From: Lachnospiraceae bacterium
GTDB lineage: Bacteria; Bacillota_A; Clostridia; Lachnospirales; Lachnospiraceae
Reading direction: 5' to 3'
Assembly: GCA_009911175.1 (NCBI GenBank)
Contig: QXWX01000051.1
Location: 1-50,496, forward strand
Length of the DNA: 50,496 nt
Shown here piece after piece: positions 16,401 through 25,320 of this stretch. The notes below the pieces were generated by a model. It searched no databases. It worked only from the letters and a program-made list of their open reading frames with translations, and was not told where the DNA came from. The position numbers and the translations under genes are program-made. Positions within the stretch are counted from its first letter, which is position 1; the number at the start of each line of letters is the position of its first letter.

Positions 16401-17579
16401 TTACAGCTCCCTGCTCATCAGGACCGCGTCCTCCGGTGGATCCTGGTAGAAGCCCCTGCGGATCCCGTCCTCCTGAAAGGCCATTTTTTCATAGAAAGCC
16501 CTTGCCTCCCGGTTGCTTTTCCGCACGTCCAGCAGCAGCCTGCGGATCTGCTTCTTTTTACCGATCTCTTCCAGCGTTCTCATAAGGCTTTTTCCCACAC
16601 CCTGCCGCTTCTGTTCGCCGGCTACGGCAATCCGCGCTATCTCCGCCTCATCCCCCGCCCTATACGCAAACAGATATCCTACGGCTTTTCCCGCTTTTTC
16701 CGCCAGCAGGCAGACGGTACTTGGATTCGAAACAGTGTCCAATATCCCGTTCTGGCTCCATGGGTCCGGAAAACTCTGATACTCGATCTCCGCCGCAGCT
16801 GCGGCATCCTCGGCTTTCAGTTCCCGTATGACCAGCTTTGCCGTCTTTTCCCGCTGGGCACGCTCCCGTTCTGCCTGGGACTGCCGCAGATATTCCGGCT
16901 GATGCTCCATGGCGGTTTCGTATTTTCCCGCCTTAAAATAACGGATCCCCAGCGCTCCGACCACAGCGGCTCGCTGCCGGTTCATATAGGACGGCGCAAA
17001 CGAATAGGGAACCTTCAGCCCGGCAGACAGCATTTCCCGATAGACCGGCACTCCGTCTCCCAAAAAGACAACCGGCCTGTTGTAATTGTTGAGCCGCCGG
17101 ATCAGATCCTCCACAGCTATGGCCATCTGCATCCGCAGCACCTGGAAAACCGGGTCCACCTCCCGGGTTCCTTCTTTTTTTCCCGCGCTTGCGGAAAATG
17201 TATAGATTCCCGTATAGACCTGATTTCTCCGTGCGTCCATGATGGGACAGATGATATCTCTGCAGCCGTATACCTGGTAGGCAAGCCCGTCTACCGTAGG
17301 CACATGGATCAGCGGCTTATCCAGCGCAAGCCCCAGCCCCTTTGCCGTGGCAGAGCCAATCCGAAGTCCGGTAAAGGACCCCGGCCCCCCTGACACAGCT
17401 ATGGCATCAATCTCCGCCAGATCCAGGTCTGTCATCCGTACCACCTCGTCGATCATAGGCAGCAATGTCTGGGAGTGTGTTTTTTTATAATCCACCGTAT
17501 ATTCTGCTACGGTACGGGTCTCCTCCACAACGGCAACCGAGGCCGTCAGCCCGGAGCTCTCTATCGCCAGCACCTTCAT
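16401..17579 (-). CDS. tsaB-rimI: TsaB-RimI fusion protein
   Basis: 392 residues from MKVLAIESSG (17579); the ATG three codons earlier abuts the AAAGG and is badly spaced. Residues about 1-230 are TsaB, the scaffold partner of TsaD in t6A synthesis (LAIESSGLTASVAVV, ISGGPGSFTGLRIG-type loop, MDARRNQVY). Residues about 240-392 are a GNAT acetyltransferase of RimI type (VIRELKAEDAAAAAEIEYQ, acetyl-CoA loop EQKRQGVGKSL, RKSNREARAFYEKMAFQ), which acetylates the N-terminus of ribosomal protein S18 in E. coli. The two genes are neighbours in most Firmicutes; here they are one chain with no stop or slip site visible. Confidence 0.92.
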   Translation of the reverse strand: MKVLAIESSGLTASVAVVEETRTVAEYTVDYKKTHSQTLLPMIDEVVRMTDLDLAEIDAIAVSGGPGSFTGLRIGSATAKGLGLALDKPLIHVPTVDGLAYQVYGCRDIICPIMDARRNQVYTGIYTFSASAGKKEGTREVDPVFQVLRMQMAIAVEDLIRRLNNYNRPVVFLGDGVPVYREMLSAGLKVPYSFAPSYMNRQRAAVVGALGIRYFKAGKYETAMEHQPEYLRQSQAERERAQREKTAKLVIRELKAEDAAAAAEIEYQSFPDPWSQNGILDTVSNPSTVCLLAEKAGKAVGYLFAYRAGDEAEIARIAVAGEQKRQGVGKSLMRTLEEIGKKKQIRRLLLDVRKSNREARAFYEKMAFQEDGIRRGFYQDPPEDAVLMSREL

Positions 17580-17693
17580 GTCCCGCATCCTTTCTATTCC
17601 TGTCTTATCTCACTTTCAAATGATACCGGGCGGCAGATCGATCCGGCGTTCCGTATATCCTCCGCCGCATCACTGTCCCGGCATATGACATGC

Positions 17694-18134
17694 TCAATCC
17701 GTCTGCTCTCCTGTCAGCTCCACCGTGATCCGCCGATAATCAAATCCTTTTTCCAGATCCTTCTCGATCAAAACCCGGGTACGCTTCCGGGGCAAAATCT
17801 CTTCGATCAGATCCGCCCATTCGATCAGGGACACACCGTCCCCCATGATGTATTCTTCGTATCCGGTCTCTTCCATCTCTTCCACGCTTCCGATGCGGTA
17901 AACGTCAAAATGGTACAGCGGCAGCCTGCCGCCCTCGTAAATCTGCAGAATCGTAAAAGTGGGGCTGTTTACGGATTCGTCAATCCCCAGCCCTTTTGCA
18001 AATCCCTGTGTAAATACGGTCTTCCCGACTCCCAGATCTCCTGTCAGGGTGTAGACTTCCCCTGCTTCCGCCAGCTTCCCGAGGCGCATCCCGATCTGAA
18101 AGGTGTCCTCCGGGCTTTTTGATTCCAATATCAT
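17694..18134 (-). CDS. tsaE: tRNA threonylcarbamoyladenosine biosynthesis ATPase
   Basis: 146 residues from MILESKSPEDTF (18134), where GGAGG lies six bases upstream and the length fits the family; the frame runs on 23 codons without support. P-loop GDLGVGKTVFTQG near residue 40, the family motif SPTFTILQIYEG, YHFDVYRIGS, and SLIEWAD near 110. It drives the TsaBDE cycle by ATP hydrolysis. It is the first of the tsaE, tsaB-rimI run, with a 114-base gap to the next gene. Confidence 0.95.
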   Translation of the reverse strand: MILESKSPEDTFQIGMRLGKLAEAGEVYTLTGDLGVGKTVFTQGFAKGLGIDESVNSPTFTILQIYEGGRLPLYHFDVYRIGSVEEMEETGYEEYIMGDGVSLIEWADLIEEILPRKRTRVLIEKDLEKGFDYRRITVELTGEQTD

Positions 18135-18256
18135 GCCGTCCTCCGATGCATTTTCCACCTGTACGGCTGCAATCCGAAATCTGAGTTTTATGTGATTTGC
18201 CACAGTAAAACTCAGATTTTTGATCAGCAGCCTGCTGCCGTACAGGCAGGGATTTT

Positions 18257-19435
18257 TTAATGATGGAACAGACGCAGTCCTGTAAATGCCATCGCCATGC
18301 CATACTTGTCACAGGCCGCGATCACATTGTCGTCCCGCACGGAACCGCCGGGCTGTGCCACGTATTTTACTCCGCTCTTGTGGGCGCGCTCAATATTGTC
18401 CCCGAACGGGAAAAATGCGTCGGACCCCAGAGATACATCGGTCATCTTATCCAGCCATGCCCGCTTTTCTTCTCTCGTAAATACATCCGGCTTCACTTTG
18501 AAAGTATTCTCCCATACGCCGTCCGCAAGAACGTCCATGTATTCCTCTCCGATATAAAGGTCAATGGCATTGTCCCGGTCCGCCCGGCCGATGCCGTCCT
18601 TAAACTGAAGCCCAAGAACCTGCGGTGCCTGCCTTAACCACCAGTTATCCGCCTTCTGTCCTGCCAGACGGGTACAGTGGATCCTGGACTGCTGTCCGGC
18701 GCCGATCCCAATGGCCTGTCCGTCCTTCACATAGCATACGGAATTGGACTGGGTATATTTCAGCGTGATCATGGAGATTGCCAGATCCCGCTTTGCATTT
18801 TCCGGAATGTCTTTATTCTCGGTTACTACCTTTGCAAAGAACTCATCGTCAATCTTTAATTCATTTCTTCCCTGTTCAAATGTGATCCCGAATACTTCCT
18901 TGTGCTCCAACGGCGCCGGCTCATACGCGGGATCGATCCGGATCACGTTGTAATTGCCTTTTTTCTTCTGCTTTAACAACTCCAGCGCCTCCGGCTCATA
19001 GCCCGGCGCGATCACACCGTCCGACACCTCCCGCTTGATCAGCCTTGCCGTATCCACGTCGCACACATCGGACAGGGCGATAAAGTCGCCGAAGGAGGAC
19101 ATCCGATCGGCTCCTCTGGCTCTCGCATAGGCGCACGCAAGGGGAGAGAGCTCTCCCAGATCATCCACCCAGTAGATCTTCGCCAATGTTTCCGACAGCG
19201 GAAGCCCGACTGCAGCGCCTGCCGGAGACACATGCTTGAAGGATGTAGCGGCCGGAAGCCCGGTAGCCTTCTTCATCTCGCTCACCAGCAGCCAGCCGTT
19301 GAACGCGTCCAAAAAGTTGATATATCCCGGACGCCCGCATAATACTTCAATGGGAAGGTCGCTTCCGTCCTGCATATAGATCCTGGACGGCTTCTGATTC
19401 GGGTTGCAGCCATATTTTAATTCTAATTCTTTCAT
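18257..19435 (-). CDS. purH: Stand-alone AICAR transformylase
   Basis: 392 residues, ATG with AAGGAG upstream. It transfers a formyl group from 10-formyl-THF to AICAR, the ninth step of purine synthesis. It matches only the transformylase half of bifunctional PurH: KYGCNPNQKPS, SFKHVSPAGAAVG (with the catalytic Lys-His), KYTQSNSVCYV, GAGQQSRIHC, and AQPGGSVRDDNVI near the end. The N-terminal IMP cyclohydrolase domain is absent, and that step is supplied by the gene just upstream, 11 bases away. Confidence 0.95.
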   Translation of the reverse strand: MKELELKYGCNPNQKPSRIYMQDGSDLPIEVLCGRPGYINFLDAFNGWLLVSEMKKATGLPAATSFKHVSPAGAAVGLPLSETLAKIYWVDDLGELSPLACAYARARGADRMSSFGDFIALSDVCDVDTARLIKREVSDGVIAPGYEPEALELLKQKKKGNYNVIRIDPAYEPAPLEHKEVFGITFEQGRNELKIDDEFFAKVVTENKDIPENAKRDLAISMITLKYTQSNSVCYVKDGQAIGIGAGQQSRIHCTRLAGQKADNWWLRQAPQVLGLQFKDGIGRADRDNAIDLYIGEEYMDVLADGVWENTFKVKPDVFTREEKRAWLDKMTDVSLGSDAFFPFGDNIERAHKSGVKYVAQPGGSVRDDNVIAACDKYGMAMAFTGLRLFHH

Positions 19436-19446
19436 GTTACGACTCC

Positions 19447-20160
19447 TTATTTATTTTTATTCACAATTCTGGTTTCGTATGTTCCGCTCTGGATGTCAAT
19501 ATATCTCACAAAGAGCGACACCTTATTCTCTTCATTCAGGCTGTCCCACAGAAGCTCCGTGAATGCTCCCATGTCGTCCGGTATGGAGATGAGCTTCGGC
19601 TCTCCTTCAAAACTGGGCAGCGGATCTCCGTCGCGCATATACGTATGTATAAAATGACCTTCTCCCGCAGACGGATTCTCATACGCAAATGTATACCGAT
19701 TGCAGCCCGCCGGATTGCCGTGATTGCTCTTTAAGATCGACATGGCATAATTATAGTTTCCATTTTCCACATGCATGATCCCGGAGATGCGGGGTGTATA
19801 GTTGGGTACGTCCGGTTCAAATTCCCTGGACCGCAGCGACTGTTCGAACGTCATCTGTCTGTCCATGCCTTCGTAGATCGTATCCGTCTGATCCCCATTG
19901 GTCACAATGGTCTTGTTGCCGAGCACGCGCACCGGCGCATAGATCACCAGGCTTGGATCCGTCAGCTTGGCCGGGTCAAACGCCTGAGTGCGGATCCCTT
20001 CCCCGTCTTCCACGAAGATGCGGTTCCTGCTGTTCACGCTGCGCCCCATGATAAAATATGCCGCAGCCGCTTTTGTCCCATCCGCACTTTTTCCAAGGAT
20101 GATCCCTCTACCCGGATAAGAATTGTTCTTTAACTCCTGCTCAATGGATAACATGTTCAT
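19447..20160 (-). CDS. IMP cyclohydrolase, PurO-like family
   Basis: 237 residues. It closes the ring of FAICAR to give IMP. The sequence matches the IMP_cyclohyd (PurO-type) family known from archaea and many Clostridia: SYPGRGIILGKSADG, AAYFIMGRSVNSRNR, TNGDQTDTIYEGM, and YTFAYENPSAGEGHFIHTY. Start at the ATG at 20160 with GGAGAGG eight bases upstream. The longer frame would run into the promoter at 20192-20220. With the AICAR transformylase it replaces a bifunctional PurH. Confidence 0.9.
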   Translation of the reverse strand: MNMLSIEQELKNNSYPGRGIILGKSADGTKAAAAYFIMGRSVNSRNRIFVEDGEGIRTQAFDPAKLTDPSLVIYAPVRVLGNKTIVTNGDQTDTIYEGMDRQMTFEQSLRSREFEPDVPNYTPRISGIMHVENGNYNYAMSILKSNHGNPAGCNRYTFAYENPSAGEGHFIHTYMRDGDPLPSFEGEPKLISIPDDMGAFTELLWDSLNEENKVSLFVRYIDIQSGTYETRIVNKNK

Positions 20161-20191
20161 AAGATGCCTCTCCTTTCCTTCGAATATGTCC

Positions 20192-20220
20192 ATTATACCT
20201 GTGATATCCTGCAAGTTCAA
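20192..20220 (-). promoter_or_regulatory. Promoter of the IMP-synthesis pair
   Basis: TTGAAC (20220-20215) and TATAAT (20197-20192) with a 17-base spacer on the minus strand, about 32 bases before the ATG. This also fixes the start codon of the cyclohydrolase gene. Confidence 0.75.
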
Positions 20221-20518
20221 TAATAAAAATATCTTTTTTCATTATTTTGGAGATCATAGGTTAATGTGCGCGCCCGGCCAGGGTGTGAACAGTAACGAAC
20301 ATAGGCAATGCTGTCTCAAACAATCCTATCGTATTTAAAAAGCAGCTTTGAATGCTCTGGAAAAAAATAAACCTATGCACATGAAAAGGGAAACCACAGC
20401 ACGATATTGCCGCACGTTTCCCTTTTCAGATCCAAAGTTTTCTCAGAAATTAATTTGTTTTTTTACTAACAACAGTGAATCCTATAACAATCCCACCGTT
20501 ATCTGATATTACAAAATT
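20221..20518. other. Gap with terminator-like hairpin and short inverted repeats
   Basis: No gene. GAAAAGGGAAAC (20383-20394) and GTTTCCCTTTTC (20416-20427) form a 12-bp perfect stem with a 21-base loop, which probably ends the sugar operon that stops at 20519. CATAGGTT (20255-20262) and AACCTATG (20370-20377) form a wider inverted repeat. Confidence 0.5.
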
Positions 20519-21205
20519 CTACAGATCATCATATTCGTTGACTAACGGCCATTCTGCCTTTTCATCTTCAAAAATCTGCGTAAATCTGTTCTGCTTATCC
20601 GCAAATACATTATCAAGATTATCATCGTTCACCTTTGAGACCTCTCCCACCACCAGCGCGCCGGCCCCCTTTTTTGCTCCAAATCTGTGAAAGATCCCTG
20701 GCACCAGCGTAATGCTGTTACCAGGATAGATTGATATGATCTCTCCCGCCTTAACCAGATGTCTGATCCCGTCCATATAAACCTCTACTTGCTTATACAG
20801 ATCTGGATTTCCCTCTTCATCCGAATGAAACAGTTCTATCTCCAGGATCCCATTTCCCCTGTTTATGATATCTTCTGTTTTGTTCCTGTGAAAATGAAGC
20901 GGGATCACCTGTTTTTCCTTATCATTAAAAATGATCACTTTTTCGCAATAAGGCACCCCGATCTCCGGACGGGCCAGATTTCCATTGCGAATGGTAAAAA
21001 GTATTGCGCCGACATGGGCAAAATCACCAGAGCCAAAATCTGTCACATCCCACCCCTGCATCACATCTTTTACATTTTCCCATTCTCCTTTTCTTTCCTT
21101 CCATTCATTGATTCCCCAATACGCAAAATCCGGCAGGCGAAACTGTATCTTATCCAGTGTTTCCATCGAAAACCTGATTGCCTGATTCACTTCCGACCTT
21201 TTCAT
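20519..21205 (-). CDS. D-lyxose ketol-isomerase-like cupin
   Basis: 228 residues, ATG with GAGGTGG upstream, 9 bases after the fucosidase stop. It resembles D-lyxose/D-mannose isomerases of the cupin type: the metal site VIPLHFHRNKTEDIINRGNG (near residue 100) and the later GIFHRFGAKKG His, with GWDVTDFGSG earlier. Those enzymes interconvert D-lyxose and D-xylulose (and mannose/fructose). It is the last gene of the 20.5-26.2 kb operon. Its real substrate here is unproven; it may work on the product of the TIM-barrel epimerase. Confidence 0.85.
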   Translation of the reverse strand: MKRSEVNQAIRFSMETLDKIQFRLPDFAYWGINEWKERKGEWENVKDVMQGWDVTDFGSGDFAHVGAILFTIRNGNLARPEIGVPYCEKVIIFNDKEKQVIPLHFHRNKTEDIINRGNGILEIELFHSDEEGNPDLYKQVEVYMDGIRHLVKAGEIISIYPGNSITLVPGIFHRFGAKKGAGALVVGEVSKVNDDNLDNVFADKQNRFTQIFEDEKAEWPLVNEYDDL

Positions 21206-21214
21206 AGTCCACCT

Positions 21215-22702
21215 CTACTCTCCGTATACCATGTCTCTCACTATTTTAATTACAGTGGCATTTTCATCTGTTTTCCTGCTCTCTGTAGAAATTACAAGCT
21301 CATAGCCTTCCTGACGCCAATCCAGTTCCTTCTCATCTCCCAGCATGAATATGCTCTTAATTTCTCCCGGGTATAAATGATACAAAAGTGTTTTCAAGCG
21401 TATTTCTTTTTTAGGCGCTCCCAGACAGATCGCATAAATATTTTTATCCTTCATCGTATAACGGATGTCCCGCGCAGTATACTCCACTCTGTCCATCTCA
21501 CAGAATGAACCATCAGCCGTCAGCTTTGTAGGTCCTTCCTCCGCCTCCACCCAAGGTACCGTATCATAAATGGCTTCCCCATATTTTTCCAGCCATTTTC
21601 CCATATCTCTCAATATCCTTTGGGCTTCCTCAGCTATTGTTCCATCAGGTTTCGGTCCGACATTCAAAATCATATATCCGTTTTTACTCACATTATCGAT
21701 CAGAAAATGAAGAAGGGTTTTGGCAGATTTATATTTGCAGTCTTCCATATATCCCCATGCTTCCCCATCATCCACTGTGGTCTCAGAAATCCAGTCATGA
21801 TACATCATGTTTGCATATCTGCCCTGTTCAAGCAGTACGATGCCTGCACCCAGTGGGAAATTATGCCATTTATAGCTAACAACAATATCCTGTCCATTTC
21901 TTCGGGCCGCATCCTGATAATAAGTAAGAAATTTTCTTTTATATGCATCCTGGATATAATCTACTCCAAAGTCAAAATAGATATAATCCGGATGGTAGCC
22001 ATCTATAACTTCCTTGAGCTTTTCAAACCACAATTCACAGAATTGTTTGCTTGGTAAATCCTGATAAAACCATTGCTGGTCAATAAAACTATCTGGAATC
22101 CCACATCCTCTGGTAATGGGAAGAGGCATGTATCGTTTCTCTGAACCCCATTCCTGATTATGTGCCTCTCCATACAGACCTGCATATTCGGGATCTGCCG
22201 TATCATACTCTTTTACCCAGTGAGGGAAAAACTTCCAGTTTTCAGCATGATGAAATGCGGTAAGGAATTCCATCCCCTGTTTATGAATCGCTTTCTCCAG
22301 CTCCCCTACGATATCTCTTTTCGGTCCCATCATTGCGGCATTCCATTTATTTATGCTGCTGTCCCACATACTGAATCCATCATGATGCTCTGCGATCGGC
22401 CCAGCAAATCCGGCTCCCGCTTCTCTAAATAATTCTGCCCACTCTTCTGCATCAAATTTTTCTGCTGTAAAAAGCGGAATCAGATCCTTATATCCAAACT
22501 GTGCTGGATGTCCATATTTTTTGCAATGAAATGAATATTGCGGAGTCCCCTCCTGATACATTTTATATGGATACCATGTGACATTAGGGCCAAATGCCGG
22601 TACTGACCAGATCCCCCAATGTGTGTAAATCCCGAATTTTTTCTTTTTCAGCCACTCCGGCGTCGTAAAATTTAATAATTCTGACCATTGCTTTGTTTTC
22701 AT
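21215..22702 (-). CDS. GH29 alpha-L-fucosidase, cytoplasmic
   Basis: 495 residues with no signal peptide, so it should act on oligosaccharides after uptake. GH29 features: WLKKKKFGIYTHWGIWSVPA at the N-terminus, AEHHDGFSMWDS near residue 100, the nucleophile-containing strand YIYFDFGVDY near 240, and NGYMILNVGPKPDGTI near 350. A C-terminal beta-sandwich ends at about 495. GH29 enzymes remove alpha-linked fucose from host glycans. It sits between the permease and the lyxose isomerase and is probably the entry hydrolase of the operon. The separate fucose pathway at 29.2-33.1 kb could consume the fucose released. Confidence 0.93.
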   Translation of the reverse strand: MKTKQWSELLNFTTPEWLKKKKFGIYTHWGIWSVPAFGPNVTWYPYKMYQEGTPQYSFHCKKYGHPAQFGYKDLIPLFTAEKFDAEEWAELFREAGAGFAGPIAEHHDGFSMWDSSINKWNAAMMGPKRDIVGELEKAIHKQGMEFLTAFHHAENWKFFPHWVKEYDTADPEYAGLYGEAHNQEWGSEKRYMPLPITRGCGIPDSFIDQQWFYQDLPSKQFCELWFEKLKEVIDGYHPDYIYFDFGVDYIQDAYKRKFLTYYQDAARRNGQDIVVSYKWHNFPLGAGIVLLEQGRYANMMYHDWISETTVDDGEAWGYMEDCKYKSAKTLLHFLIDNVSKNGYMILNVGPKPDGTIAEEAQRILRDMGKWLEKYGEAIYDTVPWVEAEEGPTKLTADGSFCEMDRVEYTARDIRYTMKDKNIYAICLGAPKKEIRLKTLLYHLYPGEIKSIFMLGDEKELDWRQEGYELVISTESRKTDENATVIKIVRDMVYGE

Positions 22703-22715
22703 ATTTCATCTCCTC

Positions 22716-23534
22716 CTATTTATTCGCCCCTGACGTCAGCCCTTTTACCACATTCTCCTGCATAAAAAGATACATAAAGAACGGCGGCAGGATTGCGATT
22801 AATATTGCTGCCATCAATGCACCGTAATCGCTGTTATGCGCGCCCACAAAATTAAGAAGCCCTACGGAAATTGTACGCAGCTCTGATTTCCCGATCATGA
22901 TCATCGCTGTCAGCAATTCATTCCATGTATACATAAATACGAAAATAGATGCTGTAGCAATTGCGGGCCTAATCAATGGCAAAATAATTTTAAAAAAGAC
23001 CTTATAAATACTGCATCCGTCTATCACAGCCGCTTCCTCTAAGGACACAGGGATACTATATAAGAATCCTGTGATAATAAAGATAGTCAGCGGCATCCAA
23101 AACACAGAATATAAAAAAATCAATAAAATATAATTATCCCTGAGCCCAAATGTATTTGTCATAAACGCGATCGGGACAATAATACTCTGGATTGGAACCA
23201 TCATACCCATAACAAAATATACCCTGACCGCGCCCTGCAGTTTAAAGCGAAGCCTTGTGAGCGCAAAAGCGATCATGCAGGAAAAAACAGCTGTCACAAT
23301 GACTGCCCCCAGGGCCAATATCAGACTATTCATAAACTGGCGTCCAATCCCGGCAGCCCAGGCCTTTGAAAAATTTTCAAAATGAAAATCCAGTGATGGT
23401 AAAAATGGATTTTCGAAAATCATTGTATTTGACTTTGTAGAAGATATCAAAATAAAATAGAGCGGATAGATAAAAAATATAGTCATCACAATACAAAATA
23501 AATACAAAACGATTTTTTTCATCCTTTTAATCAC
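22716..23534 (-). CDS. Carbohydrate ABC permease, MalG/CUT1 type
   Basis: 272 residues from GTG at 23534 (VIKRMKKIVLYLFCIV) with GGGG nine bases upstream; MKKIVLYLF four codons on is the other option. Six hydrophobic segments and the CUT1 loop LEEAAVIDGCSIYKVFFKII (EAA motif) near residue 190; ends FMQENVVKGLTSGANK, typical of MalG-like subunits. It looks complete. Its usual partners, a solute-binding lipoprotein and a MalF-type permease, are missing or damaged here: only the C-terminal half of the partner permease survives, fused to the regulator upstream. Confidence 0.93.
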   Translation of the reverse strand: MIKRMKKIVLYLFCIVMTIFFIYPLYFILISSTKSNTMIFENPFLPSLDFHFENFSKAWAAGIGRQFMNSLILALGAVIVTAVFSCMIAFALTRLRFKLQGAVRVYFVMGMMVPIQSIIVPIAFMTNTFGLRDNYILLIFLYSVFWMPLTIFIITGFLYSIPVSLEEAAVIDGCSIYKVFFKIILPLIRPAIATASIFVFMYTWNELLTAMIMIGKSELRTISVGLLNFVGAHNSDYGALMAAILIAILPPFFMYLFMQENVVKGLTSGANK

Positions 23535-23559
23535 AATTTGTTTCCCCTTTCCCGAACAC

Positions 23560-23594
23560 ATTGCTATTTGCGGCCTCAGACCGCAAATAGCAAT
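23560..23594 (-). other. Perfect 14-bp hairpin in operon gap
   Basis: ATTGCTATTTGCGG (23560-23573) and CCGCAAATAGCAAT (23581-23594) are perfect complements around a 7-base loop, between the chimeric gene and the intact permease. No U-run follows. It may stabilise or process the message, or be a rearrangement scar. Confidence 0.75.
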
Positions 23595-23604
23595 ACACAA
23601 TCTG

Positions 23605-25290
23605 TTAATACTCTATCGCCTCTCTTTTTGTGATCCGCAGGCTAAGTATTGTGCATAAAACACTCAGTATAAATAAGATCACTCCAATAGCAGACGCCCT
23701 GCCAAAATTGCTGTATTTGAATGCCTGCTTATATAAAAGTGTACTGGGTACATCAGTCAATCCGTTCGGGCCGCCGCTTGTCATCACATAAACCAGGTCA
23801 AAGGTCTTCAGTACTGCCGTAACTATGATGACTATGCTTGATACAATGGATTGCCAGATCATGGGGACTATAATATAACGCACCTTTCTCAGCCCTGTAC
23901 ATCCATCCAGAACCGCAGCTTCTATCACATCCGACGGTAATGCCTGGATCGTCGCAATAATCGGAAGCAAATGCACGCCACAGTCTCCCCGATAAAAATC
24001 CTGCCTTATTCCGCTTGGATAATTCACTAAAAGATCGTCTTTTTTTACCCATCCTTTTATATTTTCCAGGTAGTTCTCGGACAAAATACTTCTTATCCAG
24101 GGTAAATCCATCATGACGATATCATAATCTGTTTTCTTACCACGGGTCTGTGAATATAGTTCTCTGCGTAAAGGGCTATATTCCAGCTTATTAAACTCCA
24201 CCTGTATTCCTGTTATGTTCCGAAATGCACAGGACAGCTTCTCCAACGCATCCGTAGCGTCACATTGAAAAGCTAAAACACGGAGGCTTCTCATGGGCTG
24301 TGAATGAAATTCCATCTCTGTATTTCTATAATTCGTTTTGGGCCGGATATAAATACTCCTGTTTTCGATTTCAGCCCTGCTTTTCATGATCGAAGCTAAA
24401 AGCTTTCCCGCTTCTTTCCCCATCAGAATCGCATTACGTCCATATTGTGTAATATCTTTATACAGATCTGTCGTATACCATTTCTCTCCTACAATTGCGT
24501 GGATCTCGATTTTGATCTTTATGATATTGCAGACCTCAGAAAGGTGTGTTGCAAATTCCATGGAAGATGTGATAACACATTCCGGATATTGCCCATTCTC
24601 TATCAGTTTCTGATAAATCCTGTCAAATATTGCCTCTTTTCTTGTTTCTTCAATAACGATAATATCTTCTTCATGATCTTCTCTCGCGGCCAGATATCCC
24701 TCCACGCAATCCTGCTCGTTCGAAAATTCTTTTTTCCCAACCATAAGCCGAATTTCCCGGCAAGGGTTTTCTTCAATAAGAGTATTTGTGATATCGAAAA
24801 TCAGCTGCTTATTTTCAAACAAAACATTTGAAAAATCAATTCCTTCTAATTTTCTTTCTACCATCACTATTTTTATTCCTTGATTCTGCAGTTCTTCATA
24901 TTTCTTTTTATTCTTCTGGTCGCACGGAACCATGATCGCCCCCACCATCCCGATACATAAAAGCTGCTCTAAAAAATGGTTTTCTAAAACAATATTATTT
25001 TGTGTAAGCTTTAGTACCAGTATATAGTTATTCATGTCCAGCGCATCTGCAATTCCCTGATATATATCATTGTAAGGCTCCTCCAGACTGGGCAGCAGCA
25101 CACCTATGACTTTACCCTTATGCTTTTTCAGATTTTGTGCCATATAATTGGGTTTATACGATAGCTCCTCAATCGCCTCCTGTATCTTATCGTATTTCTC
25201 ATCACTAACGCCACCTTTTCCGTTCAGCATATTGGATACTGTACCAACCGACACACCAGCCTTCTTTGCCACGTCTTTAATGGTAGACAT
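23605..25290 (-). CDS. Chimera: LacI regulator + solute-binding fragment + half ABC permease
   Basis: 561 residues. Residues 1-55 are a LacI HTH (MSTIKDVAKKAGVSVGTVSN, MLNGKGGV). About 60-335 is the LacI sensor domain (KVIGVLLPSLEEPYNDIYQG). About 338-440 resembles the start of a sugar-binding protein (FRNITGIQVEFNKLEY, then KTDYDIVMMDLPWIRSILSE). From about residue 443 it becomes the second half of a MalF-type permease (ALPSDVIEAAVLDGCTG, the EAA motif, then two or three membrane segments ending TKREAIEY). LacI-solute-binding fusions occur in Clostridia; the permease tail does not belong. A deletion between the regulator and the first permease gene, joining in frame near 23945-23965, explains it best. 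A working transporter is unlikely; DNA binding may survive. Confidence 0.85.
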   Translation of the reverse strand: MSTIKDVAKKAGVSVGTVSNMLNGKGGVSDEKYDKIQEAIEELSYKPNYMAQNLKKHKGKVIGVLLPSLEEPYNDIYQGIADALDMNNYILVLKLTQNNIVLENHFLEQLLCIGMVGAIMVPCDQKNKKKYEELQNQGIKIVMVERKLEGIDFSNVLFENKQLIFDITNTLIEENPCREIRLMVGKKEFSNEQDCVEGYLAAREDHEEDIIVIEETRKEAIFDRIYQKLIENGQYPECVITSSMEFATHLSEVCNIIKIKIEIHAIVGEKWYTTDLYKDITQYGRNAILMGKEAGKLLASIMKSRAEIENRSIYIRPKTNYRNTEMEFHSQPMRSLRVLAFQCDATDALEKLSCAFRNITGIQVEFNKLEYSPLRRELYSQTRGKKTDYDIVMMDLPWIRSILSENYLENIKGWVKKDDLLVNYPSGIRQDFYRGDCGVHLLPIIATIQALPSDVIEAAVLDGCTGLRKVRYIIVPMIWQSIVSSIVIIVTAVLKTFDLVYVMTSGGPNGLTDVPSTLLYKQAFKYSNFGRASAIGVILFILSVLCTILSLRITKREAIEY

Positions 25291-25320
25291 ATCCTATGCC
25301 CCTTTTCCATTATTTTCTTT

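Noticed and set aside
20283..20296. GTGTGAACAGTAAC occurs here and again at 33413-33426, with a shorter match in element copy 1
   Set aside because: A 14-base match is expected a few times by chance in a 50-kb window, and the flanks do not match.
20255..20377. Inverted repeat CATAGGTT/AACCTATG with AGGCAATGCTG inside, vaguely like the paired-arm element core
   Set aside because: Arms are only 8 bp, the core hairpin is absent and the length differs, so it is not counted as a third copy.
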